Shown in pieces: positions 1 through 9,684 of a DNA stretch of 41,445 nucleotides. Each line of letters starts with the position of its first letter. Position 1 is the first letter of the stretch. The position numbers and the translations under genes are program-made. The notes under the pieces were generated by a model. That model was given only the letters and a program-made list of their open reading frames with translations. It had not been told where the DNA came from and did not search any database. The DNA comes from Oscillospiraceae bacterium (GTDB taxonomy: Bacteria > Bacillota > Clostridia > Oscillospirales > Oscillospiraceae), in the NCBI GenBank assembly GCA_018265835.1, contig JABLYK010000020.1, positions 1 to 41,445 of the forward strand, written 5' to 3'.

Positions 1-1285
<1,285 letters not shown>

Positions 1286-1309
1286 AATTGATAGCTCCTA
1301 GTTTGAAGA

Positions 1310-1780
1310 TTACCAGCGGAAGTGGGCGAACGCCTTGTTGGATTCGGCCATCTTGTGGGTATCTTCGCGCTTTTTCACTGCGGCGCCGGTATTGTTGCAG
1401 GCGTCCATAATCTCGCCGGCCAGGCGTTCCTTCATGGTCTTCTCGCTGCGCTTGCGGGCATAGCCGGTCAGCCAGCGGAGACCCAGAGTCTGACGTCTTT
1501 CAGGTCTGACTTCCATAGGAACCTGATAAGTCGCGCCGCCGACACGGCGGGCCTTGACTTCGAGGCTCGGCATGATATTGTTCATTGCTTCGGTAAAGGC
1601 CTCCAGCGGCTCTTTGCCGGTCTTTTCCTTGATGATGTCAAAAGCATCGTAAACGACCTTCTGAGCAACACCCTTTTTGCCGTCGAGCATGACGCTGTTG
1701 ATGAGCTTGGTCACCAGCACGCTGTTATACATCGGATCAGGCAAAATTTCTCTTTTGGGAACGTTACCTCTTCTGGGCAC
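1310..1780 (-). CDS. rpsG: 30S ribosomal protein S7
   Basis: Primary 16S rRNA-binding protein that nucleates assembly of the 30S head; in enterobacteria S7 also represses str-operon translation. The start chosen is GTG at 1780, giving PRRGNVPKREILPDP at the N terminus and 156 residues, the normal family length. An in-frame ATG at 1798 would add six residues, but it lies inside the GAAGGAGGG ribosome site, which sits correctly in front of the GTG, so it is rejected. The conserved core LINSVMLDGKKG and the C-terminal KMAESNKAFAHFRW are present. It lies between rpsL (129-nt spacer) and fusA (24-nt spacer). Confidence 0.97.
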   Translation of the reverse strand: MPRRGNVPKREILPDPMYNSVLVTKLINSVMLDGKKGVAQKVVYDAFDIIKEKTGKEPLEAFTEAMNNIMPSLEVKARRVGGATYQVPMEVRPERRQTLGLRWLTGYARKRSEKTMKERLAGEIMDACNNTGAAVKKREDTHKMAESNKAFAHFRW

Positions 1781-1909
1781 TATACTTCCCTCCTTCATTA
1801 AAAAATGACTTCACAGGTACTCGAAGATGCGGTGCATCTCCGTCTGCGCCCCGGGGTTAACGAATACATATATATCAGTTAACAACAGGGCAAAATTTGC
1901 TGTTGGAAC

Positions 1910-2332
1910 TTACTTCTTTCCTGCCTTCGGCCGCTTGGCACCGTACTTGGAACGGGCCTGCATACGTCCGGAAACGCCCTGCGTATCGAGCGTGCCGCGG
2001 ATGATGTGGTAACGAACGCCAGGAAGGTCCTTGACACGGCCGCCGCGGATCATAACGACGCTATGCTCCTGCAGGTTGTGACCGATGCCCGGGATGTAGG
2101 CGGTTACCTCGTAGCCGTTGGTCAGACGCACACGGGCGATCTTACGAAGCGCGGAGTTCGGCTTCTTGGGGGTAGAGGTACGCACTGCGGTGCAGACGCC
2201 TCTCTTCTGAGGTGCGCTCAGGTCGGTCTCGCGGTTCTTCAGGGTGTTCAGACCCTTCTGCATTGCCGGAGAAGTGGACTTGTAGGTTACCTTTTCTCTG
2301 CCCTTTCTTACCAGCTGGTTAAAAGTCGGCAT
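1910..2332 (-). CDS. rpsL: 30S ribosomal protein S12
   Basis: Decoding-centre protein of the small subunit that controls translational accuracy. It has 140 residues beginning MPTFNQLVRKGREKV, with the Gram-positive style insertion before PQKRGVC. The TPKKPNSALRK loop (from residue 54) keeps the lysine equivalent to E. coli K43 and the GGRVKDLPGVRYH loop is unchanged, so no classical streptomycin-resistance substitution is seen. The ATG at 2332 follows an AAAGGAGG ribosome site. It is the first gene of the str operon and has its own promoter about 165 nt upstream. Confidence 0.98.
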   Translation of the reverse strand: MPTFNQLVRKGREKVTYKSTSPAMQKGLNTLKNRETDLSAPQKRGVCTAVRTSTPKKPNSALRKIARVRLTNGYEVTAYIPGIGHNLQEHSVVMIRGGRVKDLPGVRYHIIRGTLDTQGVSGRMQARSKYGAKRPKAGKK

Positions 2333-2490
2333 GATTTTCCTCCTTTCCTCAATGATGCAAAATTTTATTTATACGGTGCCGGAAGCGGCGCCGGATAAAC
2401 CGTGATTTTGTCCACAAAAGCCTGCATTTTCAGCAGTTTTTTGTGCTCTTTTTACAGGCGCGGCCCATTTTAGGGCACATGCCCGCGCGA
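2333..2490 (-). promoter_or_regulatory. Leader of the str operon mRNA
   Basis: About 158 nt of untranslated leader is predicted between the promoter (2497-2525) and the rpsL start. It contains short self-complementary GC-rich segments near 2460-2490 but no U-tract terminator and no convincing coding sequence. A role in ribosomal-protein feedback is only inferred from its length and position. Confidence 0.4.
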
Positions 2491-2496
2491 AAAAGA

Positions 2497-2525
2497 ATTT
2501 TAGCATATTGCACAAGATTAGTCAA
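2497..2525 (-). promoter_or_regulatory. Sigma-A type promoter of rpsL-rpsG-fusA
   Basis: On the minus strand there is a -35 box TTGACT (2520-2525), a 17-nt spacer, and a -10 box TAAAAT (2497-2502) preceded by the extended element TGC. This is a near-consensus vegetative promoter. It makes the str operon independent of the upstream TIM-barrel gene, which ends in a terminator. Confidence 0.85.
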
Positions 2526-2540
2526 GAACTTTTATTGATA

Positions 2541-2592
2541 ATTCAATCAAAAAAATTTACCGGGTCACAGCGGCCCGGTAATTTTTTTGATG
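2541..2592. terminator. Bidirectional intrinsic terminator
   Basis: Stem ACCGGG/CCCGGT flanked by A-rich and T-rich runs on both sides (AATCAAAAAAATT and AATTTTTTTGAT). It terminates the minus-strand TIM-barrel gene ending at 2629 and separates it from the str promoter. Confidence 0.8.
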
Positions 2593-2628
2593 GGGACAGG
2601 CCTGCCGCTGTGCGCAGGCCAGTGTTCT

Positions 2629-3492
2629 TTACGGGTGCGGCTTCCCTTCCCGGTAGTTTTTCATCACGTCGGCGAACAGCTCCGCGCTGGACGGCGGCGT
2701 CCATGTAATGGCGTTAGCGCCGGCCTCGATGGTCTGCCGGATGGATTCCTCCGTCGGTCCGCCGGTCGCAATGATGGGGTATTCCGGGAAGCGATCGCGG
2801 ATCTCCGCGACGATCTCCGGCGTTTTCGCTCCGGCTGCCACATTCAGAATGGTCGCGCCGTCCTCAATGCGGTGGCGATAGTTCGTATCGTCGTTGGCGA
2901 CTGTCACCACGATCGGCACATCCACGACATTCGAGATCCGCGAAATGATCCTCCCCGGCGTCGGCGCATTGACCACAACACCGGTCGCACCCTGCATCTC
3001 GGCATACATGGCCAGATTCACCACGCGCTTGCCCGTGGTCAACCCGCCGCCCACGCCAACAAACACCGGCAAATCGGATGCCATCAGCAGCGCCTGTGTG
3101 ATGATCGGCTGCGGCGTAAACGGATACACTGCCATGACGGCATCCGCATTGATATTGCGGATGATGGCCAGGTCCGTGGAAAACACAAGGGACTTGATTC
3201 GCTTTCCAAACACCATGATGCCGCTGCATTCACGGATCACCGACGGCACACGCAGCGCAAACTGGCGCAGCGTGCCGTCAATCGGCGTGGGCATGCGCTT
3301 GGCAACGTGGACGTCACCGGGCGTCAGTACCTGCCGCGGTGTCTCCTTTCCCGCCGTCTCCGCTTCTGCTGCCATCACACCGCCAAGGCTGAGCATCTGT
3401 TCCATCACAGCCGTATCGCCTTCTGTATTGAGCGGCGTCTCGACCGCACGCTCCCGCTCCATGGTCACTTCTGATTCTCTCTGATTTTCCAT
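2629..3492 (-). CDS. Predicted phosphate-binding TIM-barrel protein, function unknown
   Basis: 287 residues. Family relatives in Clostridia are usually named only hydrolase. After a low-complexity, acidic N terminus (1-65) there is a continuous alpha/beta barrel: FSTDLAIIRN, the glycine-rich GVGGGLTTGKR at 146-156, VVVNAPTP, and a C-terminal ATGGPTEES loop at 242-250 that resembles the phosphate-binding loops of other TIM barrels. No catalytic set can be named. The ATG at 3492 is chosen because AGGAGGG lies just upstream; the frame extends to 3573 but that part overlaps the promoter/operator region. It is monocistronic, divergent from the HTH gene at 3682, and is probably controlled by it through the shared dyad. 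Confidence 0.75.
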   Translation of the reverse strand: MENQRESEVTMERERAVETPLNTEGDTAVMEQMLSLGGVMAAEAETAGKETPRQVLTPGDVHVAKRMPTPIDGTLRQFALRVPSVIRECSGIMVFGKRIKSLVFSTDLAIIRNINADAVMAVYPFTPQPIITQALLMASDLPVFVGVGGGLTTGKRVVNLAMYAEMQGATGVVVNAPTPGRIISRISNVVDVPIVVTVANDDTNYRHRIEDGATILNVAAGAKTPEIVAEIRDRFPEYPIIATGGPTEESIRQTIEAGANAITWTPPSSAELFADVMKNYREGKPHP

Positions 3493-3566
3493 GGTGATCC
3501 CTCCTGTCTCGCTTGACTTTCCTGCCGCAGCGTGGTTTAATTGCGTCAGGAAATATTGATCGGTTG

Positions 3567-3630
3567 AAACCAAAGTTTCGTTTTTCGTTTAACGTAACTT
3601 TGGTATAATCCATATTGGGACATTTGTCAA
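3567..3630. promoter_or_regulatory. Divergent promoter region with a perfect inverted repeat (candidate operator)
   Basis: Minus-strand promoter: TTGACA at 3625-3630, 17-nt spacer, TATACC at 3602-3607. On the plus strand a TATAAT lies at 3604-3609 with only a weak -35. The perfect inverted repeat ACCAAAGTT (3569-3577) / AACTTTGGT (3596-3604) overlaps both -10 regions, with half-site centres 27 bp apart. This is the layout expected for a repressor acting on both divergent genes. Binding by the adjacent HTH protein is inferred. Confidence 0.65.
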
Positions 3631-3681
3631 GCCCATTCTTCAAACTTAATGGAAATTTAATGATTTGGAGGAAGATGTTCT

Positions 3682-4191
3682 GTGAAAAAAGAGGAAGACG
3701 ACGCACCTGTGCGCCGTGTCCGTCCGGTTGAGCCTCCACTCAGCGATGAGCCTGATCTGAACGGTTTCGGCCCTGTGTTTCGCGCACGGCTGACTTATTT
3801 GATGAACGGCAACAGTGCGCTGCGCCGCCCCATCAACACGCAGGAGCTGGCCGATGAGATCGGCGTCAGCCGTCCGGCCATTCGCAAGTATCTGCGCCCT
3901 TCGGACCGCAAAGAGATCACCGTGCCGTCGGCGTTGATTGTCTGCCGCATCGCGCGTTTTTTCCATACCTCGCCAAACTTTTTGCTCGGCTTCGATGAAG
4001 ATGCATCCGAGGAAGAGAAAATGTCTGCCGAGAGCGATAGTTACAGTGCGCTCGGTTTGAGTCAGGCTGCGATCGACCGGCTCAAGGCAATGCGCTCGCG
4101 CGCGGCAAAGGACCCGCAGATGGCCGCACAGCTCAAGCTTCTGGACCGGGTCATTTGCAGCTACGCCGATGAAGCCGGAAAACTGTATTAA
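3682..4191 (+). CDS. XRE-like helix-turn-helix regulator
   Basis: 169-residue predicted DNA-binding protein. The N terminus (1-28) is charged and proline-rich. A helix-turn-helix is visible at about 52-72 (INTQELADEIGVSRPAIRKYL), followed by LIVCRIARFFHTSPNFLLGF, typical of Cro/C1-type domains in which the regulator selects a stage or state. The C terminus is helical and acidic and may dimerise. The start is GTG at 3682 after GGAGG; no ATG in this frame fits better. It is divergent from the TIM-barrel gene, and the intervening dyad suggests autoregulation plus control of that neighbour. The ligand is unknown. Confidence 0.8.
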   Translation: MKKEEDDAPVRRVRPVEPPLSDEPDLNGFGPVFRARLTYLMNGNSALRRPINTQELADEIGVSRPAIRKYLRPSDRKEITVPSALIVCRIARFFHTSPNFLLGFDEDASEEEKMSAESDSYSALGLSQAAIDRLKAMRSRAAKDPQMAAQLKLLDRVICSYADEAGKLY

Positions 4192-4228
4192 AAAACACAC
4201 TGCAAACCAAAGTTTGCAGTGTGTTTTT
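4191..4228 (+). terminator. Strong intrinsic terminator after the HTH gene
   Basis: A 17-bp perfect stem (4191-4207 with 4212-4228) with a CAAA loop and T-run. Its apex contains AAACCAAAGTTT (4204-4215), identical over 12 nt to the left operator arm at 3567-3578. Confidence 0.9.
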
Positions 4229-4287
4229 CATTCGCCTGTGACAATTCTTTTTTCTTTCTTAAGATTAGGATAAATTTGGAATAATCC

Positions 4288-4316
4288 TTGACACTCATTT
4301 TAATTTGTTATATCAT
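4288..4316 (+). promoter_or_regulatory. Promoter of the exopolysaccharide operon
   Basis: TTGACA (4288-4293), 17-nt spacer, TATCAT (4311-4316). Transcription would start near 4323, leaving an untranslated leader of about 85 nt before the first gene. No other strong promoter is seen before 10787. Confidence 0.75.
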
Positions 4317-4407
4317 GAAGTTCAATTGACTTTTCGAGTTGGAATGTTTGTTTTTACATGATTCACATGACCTCACAATGTATATCGACGGTCAAAGAGG
4401 TGGAACT

Positions 4408-5508
4408 ATGAAAAAAGTTTTATTTATTATATATAGTCATTCCCTGGGCGGTGGCGCTGAAAAGATACTCACCACAATTGTAAACAATTTAAATCCGGAG
4501 AAATATCAGATCGACATTCAGGAATATGCACACTTTGACGTAAAGGCCGAACCAATTGACCCTCGCGTGCATTATCTCCCCCCCATCGTTTCCATGGCAG
4601 ATGAAAGCAAATTGGTGCGTTTGTGTAAGAATCTGCAGGTTTTTTCGTTTCCTTATTTTTTAAAGAAGCGAGAAGCGCAGTATGATCTTGAAATATCATT
4701 CAATTACTTGATCCCCACATTCTTATTATCCGGAACTACTCCGGCCATTGCATGGTTTCATGGCGATATCTACGACCTGGAGCACCGGCCCTATTTCCGA
4801 GCCTTGGAGCGTAGAGCCCTTCAGAAGGTATCCAAAATCGTTACGATTTCCAATAACACCTTTTGCTCCGTAAAAAAGGTTTACCCCGAATTCATGTCCA
4901 AAACGATGCTCATTCACAACGGCTTTGACACCGCTGCCATTCAGGCTGCCGGGAATGACTCCTGCGATGTACGGTTGCAGCAGCCTGCAATTGCTGCCGT
5001 CGGGCGCCTAGACGACAACAAGCGGCCGCTGTTCTTGCTGGATGTGCTGAAAGTCTTAAAGGATCAGGGAAAGACCGTATACCTCTATTATATTGGGCAA
5101 GGTTCGCTTCAGCATGAGCTTGAAGACAAAATCCGTGCATACCAACTGGAAGATCAAGTTTTTCTGCTCGGATACCGCACAAATCCCTATCCGATCATGT
5201 CTCAGTGCCGCGCAATCTGTGTTGCTTCAAAAAGCGAGGGGTTCCCCACTGTACTTGCTGAGGGTATGGCTTTGGGCGTGCCGTTTGTCAGTACCAGTGT
5301 CGGCGGTACGGAAGAACTTTCCGCGCAGGGGCAATGCGGTATTTTGGCGGATACCGTTGCGGAATATGCGGCGGCAATTGATCGTGTGGTATTAGACGAC
5401 ACGTCTCATACTGCAATGCAGCAATCTTGTTTGAAGCATATTGAAGAATTTAGTCTTCCCACTCAAATTCAGAAAATTGAGGCTTTAATAGACTCTGTGA
5501 TCGGCTAA
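4408..5508 (+). CDS. Family 4 glycosyltransferase (GT-B fold)
   Basis: 366-residue retaining glycosyltransferase, predicted to add a sugar from a nucleotide donor to the lipid-linked repeat unit at the inner membrane face. The N-terminal domain carries GGGAEK near residue 13, typical of GT4 acceptor domains. The C-terminal donor domain has AAVGRLDDNKRP and the EX7E signature (E277 and E285 in SEGFPTVLAEG). The start is ATG 4408 after AGAGGTGG; an upstream in-frame ATG at 4339 lies in the leader without a ribosome site. It is the first gene of the polysaccharide operon. The donor and linkage cannot be read from the sequence. Confidence 0.88.
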   Translation: MKKVLFIIYSHSLGGGAEKILTTIVNNLNPEKYQIDIQEYAHFDVKAEPIDPRVHYLPPIVSMADESKLVRLCKNLQVFSFPYFLKKREAQYDLEISFNYLIPTFLLSGTTPAIAWFHGDIYDLEHRPYFRALERRALQKVSKIVTISNNTFCSVKKVYPEFMSKTMLIHNGFDTAAIQAAGNDSCDVRLQQPAIAAVGRLDDNKRPLFLLDVLKVLKDQGKTVYLYYIGQGSLQHELEDKIRAYQLEDQVFLLGYRTNPYPIMSQCRAICVASKSEGFPTVLAEGMALGVPFVSTSVGGTEELSAQGQCGILADTVAEYAAAIDRVVLDDTSHTAMQQSCLKHIEEFSLPTQIQKIEALIDSVIG

Positions 5509-5550
5509 AGTATCGAGTACAGAATTTCGTCATATATTGAGGAACTGTCG

Positions 5551-7002
5551 TTGAAGAAAAAATCACTGCTCGAAAATATCATATATAATGTTGTATATCA
5601 AATTCTGGTTACGGCATTGCCCATCATTACTTCCCCCTACACCGCAAGAGTTCTCGGACTCCGCACAAATGGCTATCACTCCTATACAGAAAGCATTGTA
5701 ACTTATTTTATTATATTTGGTTTTTTGGGTACAGCGCTATATGGCACAAGGAAAATTGCTTATGTGCGCGATATACCGGGAAAACTTACGCAAACGGCGT
5801 GGGATATCATCTGGCTCCGGTTTATTTTGATGACCATTACATTGGCGGTTTACATCCCATTGCTGTGTATTCACAACGAATTTGCTTATTTATACCGGAT
5901 TCAGATTATCAACATTCTGGCAGCCGGTTTAGACATCTCGTGGTTCTTCCAAGGTGTTGAAGATTTCAAGCGTGTTGCCTTGCGAAACATGCTTGTAAAG
6001 CTCGCCTACGTAATTTGTCTTTTCACGCTGATTAAATCCCCAGACGATCTGTCCCTTTACGTTTTTTTGATCGTTACAAGTGCATTTTTCGGCAATCTCG
6101 TCATGTGGTTCTTCCTGCCACAGTATCTGGGCGGGAAATCCATTTGCCGACCAGAAAATCTGAAACCGCATCTGGTTGCGAGTCTGGGGCTCTTCATTCC
6201 GCAGATCACCAATTACGTCTATGCCCTGCTGGATCGTTCCATGTTAAAGTGGATGACCGGCAACACGGATTATGTTTCCATTTATGATTATGGTCAACGC
6301 ATCATTCGGGCTGTAACCGCCGTTTTGCAGTCTGTCGGCTATGTCATGATGGCTAGGATCTCAAATTTACAGGCTGCAAACGATCAAAGCCAGATTCAAG
6401 ATTATATTCAAAAATCCATGAATCTAACACTTTTTTTCGCATTACCAATCATGTTTGGTATTGGTGGAATTGCAAGCGATTTTGCACCGGTGTTTCTCGG
6501 TGACGAGTTTTCTCGTGTCAGCCTGGTTTTGCAGTTGCTCTGTCCGTTAGCCGTTACGCTGTCCGTAAACAGCGTTTTGGGCGTTCAGCTGTTGATATCC
6601 GTTGGAAAAGAACGCCAGTACACCGTTGCAACAACTGCGGGCGCTATCGTAAATACCGTCACCAACCTGCTGTTGCTCCAATCCTGCAATGTGGTAGGCG
6701 CCTGCATCTCCTCTCTGGCTGCTGAAGTCGTCGTCATGGCAATTACTTATCATGCATCCAGAGCCTATCTGAACGTAAAGCAAATTGCCAAGGAAAGTGC
6801 AGCTCCTTTTTTGGCGTCTGTTGTAATGTTCGGAATTGTTTTCGCCATACAGAAGCTGCACATAAACATCGTTGTACGACTGATCCTCGAAATTGGGATT
6901 GGGGCCGGGTTTTACGGCGCTGCTATGTATCTTACAAAAAACAAAATCATGATGGCGATCTGTTCCAAATTTCTGGGCAGAGCACATAAGAGGGAAATAT
7001 GA
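5551..7002 (+). CDS. Wzx-type oligosaccharide flippase
   Basis: 483-residue multi-spanning membrane protein of the polysaccharide transport branch of the MOP superfamily, predicted to flip undecaprenyl-linked repeat units outward. The N-terminal signature NVVYQILVTALPIITSPYTARVLG is typical of Wzx proteins, followed by about 12-14 hydrophobic segments. Translation appears to start at TTG 5551 with an AGGA site about 8 nt upstream; the next in-frame methionines fall inside conserved sequence. The gene begins 42 nt after the GT4 gene and its last bases overlap the start of the polymerase gene (ATGA), indicating translational coupling. Confidence 0.88.
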   Translation: MKKKSLLENIIYNVVYQILVTALPIITSPYTARVLGLRTNGYHSYTESIVTYFIIFGFLGTALYGTRKIAYVRDIPGKLTQTAWDIIWLRFILMTITLAVYIPLLCIHNEFAYLYRIQIINILAAGLDISWFFQGVEDFKRVALRNMLVKLAYVICLFTLIKSPDDLSLYVFLIVTSAFFGNLVMWFFLPQYLGGKSICRPENLKPHLVASLGLFIPQITNYVYALLDRSMLKWMTGNTDYVSIYDYGQRIIRAVTAVLQSVGYVMMARISNLQAANDQSQIQDYIQKSMNLTLFFALPIMFGIGGIASDFAPVFLGDEFSRVSLVLQLLCPLAVTLSVNSVLGVQLLISVGKERQYTVATTAGAIVNTVTNLLLLQSCNVVGACISSLAAEVVVMAITYHASRAYLNVKQIAKESAAPFLASVVMFGIVFAIQKLHINIVVRLILEIGIGAGFYGAAMYLTKNKIMMAICSKFLGRAHKREI

Positions 7003-8564
7003 ATATGGAAAATAAGCTCTATAGTGACAAATGGTTGAGTCTACAGCTTTCGGTCTTGATTCTGCTGCAGCCTTTCATTGATATCTACCGCTCATTTGTT
7101 GGCAATAAAATTGAAATTGGCGGAATTTCTTTGGTTGAATTGTTCAACATCATTCTAATCGGATATCTGTGTCTTTTGTTCCTGTTGAACAGAAGGCAGG
7201 CAAAGCGGATGAAGTCGTTCTGGCCAGCAATTGCATACATGGTCATCCTGATGATTTATCTCATTCTGCACTGTTATCATGTCCTCCAGTTTGATACCAG
7301 TATTATAAGTGGAACGGAAATCAGCGCTGTGACCGAAATTTATGTGATCTTCCGTGCTTATTTGCTTCCGCTCCTGCTTCTGTACATGTTGATTTTTATC
7401 AGGATCGAACAAAGGCGTTTCATAAAAACACTTCTGTGTTGCAGTTGGCTTATTAGTGCTGTCATTATCATCACGAATCTTCTGAAAGTATCATTCGTTA
7501 CATACGCGAGTTACCTGCCGGATGGTGCAACAATCAGTCAAAATATGATTGAATGGTTTACCAAAGCACCTCCGCAGGACGTGAAAGAGCTTACTTCAAA
7601 GGGCTGGTTTTATTCTGGAAACCAGATCGGGCTGATTTTGCTGATGCTGCTCCCGGTATCTGTGTACACCGCACTGATCCGACATAAAGTGATGGACTAT
7701 GCACTTGTCGCATGCCAAATTATCGCAATGATGATGGTAGCCACAAAAACGGCAGCCATCGGTGGGTTGATGATTCTCGTTGTGATGGCTGTTCTTTATC
7801 TGGTCTTCAGCCTTGTTCAAAAAAAACTGCTCAAAAACGTCAAATCTTTGATCGCCCTCCTCCTGATTTTTGCATGTGGAGTTGGTCTCTACCAGTTTTC
7901 ACCCACCAAAAAGTTAATTTCTGTCCATATTAGCAACTATGAGTGGAGTGATCAGGCGCAAAACGAGCTGGACGAACTTCTGGAAGAAAATGATGCAGAA
8001 AAAGATGATCCGGAAAAGAATTCGGCCGTTCAAAAACTCGAATCCTTATACTACAACTTTGGGATTCATCCTGAATTCGTCTCAATCCTCCCAATCAAAA
8101 GTAATGCTGATTTTTGGATGAAGGTCATCAGTGATCCGAACAAACCTTATTTGGAATTCAGAAGCTTTAAGCAGACCCTTTTGAATGAAATTCTGAAGAA
8201 AAACGACAATCCCTTGGATCCATGGCTTGGAATTGGTTACAGCACCAATTTCCCCTATCTGGAAAAGGATGTTGTCTCACAAAACGCATGGTTTGGAATC
8301 GCTGGATCCATTTTGTTTATTGCCCCTTATCTGGTTGCCTTGGTAATCTGCGCAATTCAGATCTTCAGAAAGTTTAAATCAAGATTTACCCTTTTTAACT
8401 GTGCATTGGCGATGAGCAGTGGCGGCGGATTTTTAATCTCCCTTGCTGCTGGACATTTATTTGGATTTTTGTTCCCCATGTTCATATTCACCTACATCCT
8501 CGCGCAACTGATTCACAGCGCAAAATGCGGACAGCCATATGAAATCGATCAAGCTGCAACGTGA
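6999..8564 (+). CDS. Wzy/O-antigen-ligase-like polysaccharide polymerase
   Basis: 521-residue integral membrane protein with about 11-12 hydrophobic helices and a large hydrophilic loop (roughly residues 310-430) containing the PWLGIGYSTNFP region, the architecture of Wzy and WaaL family enzymes. It is predicted to join flipped repeat units into a polymer on the outer face. Sequence conservation is low, as is normal for Wzy, so the call rests on topology and on position directly after wzx. The start is ATG 6999 after AGAGGG, overlapping the flippase stop by 4 nt; ATG 7005 is an alternative. Confidence 0.75.
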   Translation: MNMENKLYSDKWLSLQLSVLILLQPFIDIYRSFVGNKIEIGGISLVELFNIILIGYLCLLFLLNRRQAKRMKSFWPAIAYMVILMIYLILHCYHVLQFDTSIISGTEISAVTEIYVIFRAYLLPLLLLYMLIFIRIEQRRFIKTLLCCSWLISAVIIITNLLKVSFVTYASYLPDGATISQNMIEWFTKAPPQDVKELTSKGWFYSGNQIGLILLMLLPVSVYTALIRHKVMDYALVACQIIAMMMVATKTAAIGGLMILVVMAVLYLVFSLVQKKLLKNVKSLIALLLIFACGVGLYQFSPTKKLISVHISNYEWSDQAQNELDELLEENDAEKDDPEKNSAVQKLESLYYNFGIHPEFVSILPIKSNADFWMKVISDPNKPYLEFRSFKQTLLNEILKKNDNPLDPWLGIGYSTNFPYLEKDVVSQNAWFGIAGSILFIAPYLVALVICAIQIFRKFKSRFTLFNCALAMSSGGGFLISLAAGHLFGFLFPMFIFTYILAQLIHSAKCGQPYEIDQAAT

Positions 8565-8673
8565 TTGGTGATTTTCTGCTCCATACAGCGCCATGGCGGA
8601 GCTTTCATTGTAACGGAAAGCATGTTTATTCTGGGGATCTTACGCAAATTGTGATGGAAAGGTTGATAGTGGC

Positions 8674-9657
8674 ATGAAGCTAAGTATCATCGTACCAGTC
8701 TATAACACGGAAAAGTATTTACAAAAATGCACAAATTCCCTGCTGGATACCCATTTTCAGGACTATGAAATTCTTTTCGTGGATGATGGATCAACAGACA
8801 GCAGCCCGTTGATAATCGATGAGTTGGAGCGCCTCCATCCCGGAACCATACGTGCCATTCATCAGAAGAATACTGGTCCCGGCGGCGCACGAAACACCGG
8901 CATTCAGGCCGCGCGCGGACAGTTTATTCTGTTTCTTGACAGCGATGACTATCTTGTCCCCAAAGCGCTCGACAAACTTGCTTCTTGTTTTCAATCGGAT
9001 TTCGACATCTGCATTTTTGACGCTTTATCCGTTCTGGAGAACGGAAAAACACTTCAATATCTCACTGGAAGCAAAAATAGGCAGCCGCAAGACCTCAAAA
9101 CCTCCCCCACCCTATTGTTCGAAATGCCCGCCGTCTGGAACAAGGTTTTTCGAAAATCGTTATTCACTGATTACGGAATCCGTTTCCCCGACAATGCTTG
9201 GTCGGAAGATGTGCGCACCGTTTTCAAGATATATCTGCATGCCGAGCATATTATTACGCTGCCTGAACCACTCTATAATTACGTACAACGTAACGGATCT
9301 ATCATGCACTCCAGTAACTGCAAACGCAATCTGGAGATTATAGATGCTCTGGATGATCTCACGGAATACTATCAGTCGTATGGTGCATGGGAACGCTATC
9401 AAACAGAACTGGAATATGTTGCTTTTGAGCATCAGCTCATTACCGCATCTGTCCGTGTGGCGCTTGCCGATGCCCGCAGTCCGGTTCTGGATCAGCTCCG
9501 GGATGATTTTTTCTTGAAGCATCCGCATTATCAGCATAACCCTTATATACAGCAGGTCTCTTTCAACCGCAAGTTGCCCCTGTTCCTGATCCGAACGCGC
9601 CATTATGGGATGCTGCGGTTGGTAATGCGCTTAAATGAAAAGATCAAGCGCGGATAA
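8674..9657 (+). CDS. Family 2 glycosyltransferase (GT-A fold)
   Basis: 327-residue inverting glycosyltransferase. The classic N terminus SIIVPVYNTEKYL is followed by FVDDGSTD (UDP-binding aspartates at 37-38) and the metal-binding DSDD at 89-92 in FLDSDDYLVP. The C-terminal part, with SEDVRTVFK near 190, supplies the usual catalytic acidic region. The start is ATG 8674 after GAAAGG. It follows a 109-nt gap that holds only a small palindrome and no promoter that I can support, so it is likely read through from upstream. It would add one sugar of the repeat unit. Confidence 0.9.
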   Translation: MKLSIIVPVYNTEKYLQKCTNSLLDTHFQDYEILFVDDGSTDSSPLIIDELERLHPGTIRAIHQKNTGPGGARNTGIQAARGQFILFLDSDDYLVPKALDKLASCFQSDFDICIFDALSVLENGKTLQYLTGSKNRQPQDLKTSPTLLFEMPAVWNKVFRKSLFTDYGIRFPDNAWSEDVRTVFKIYLHAEHIITLPEPLYNYVQRNGSIMHSSNCKRNLEIIDALDDLTEYYQSYGAWERYQTELEYVAFEHQLITASVRVALADARSPVLDQLRDDFFLKHPHYQHNPYIQQVSFNRKLPLFLIRTRHYGMLRLVMRLNEKIKRG

Positions 9658-9684
9658 TCCGGCAAGAACAGCAAGGGAGAAAAC

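Noticed and set aside
1781..1798. Alternative rpsG start at ATG 1798
   Set aside because: The ATG forms part of the GAAGGAGGG ribosome site; GTG 1780 gives the standard 156-residue S7.
8565..8673. Possible promoter or small gene between the polymerase and GT2 genes
   Set aside because: Only a short palindrome (GCGCCATGGCG) is seen, no -35/-10 pair of quality and no coding frame with a ribosome site.
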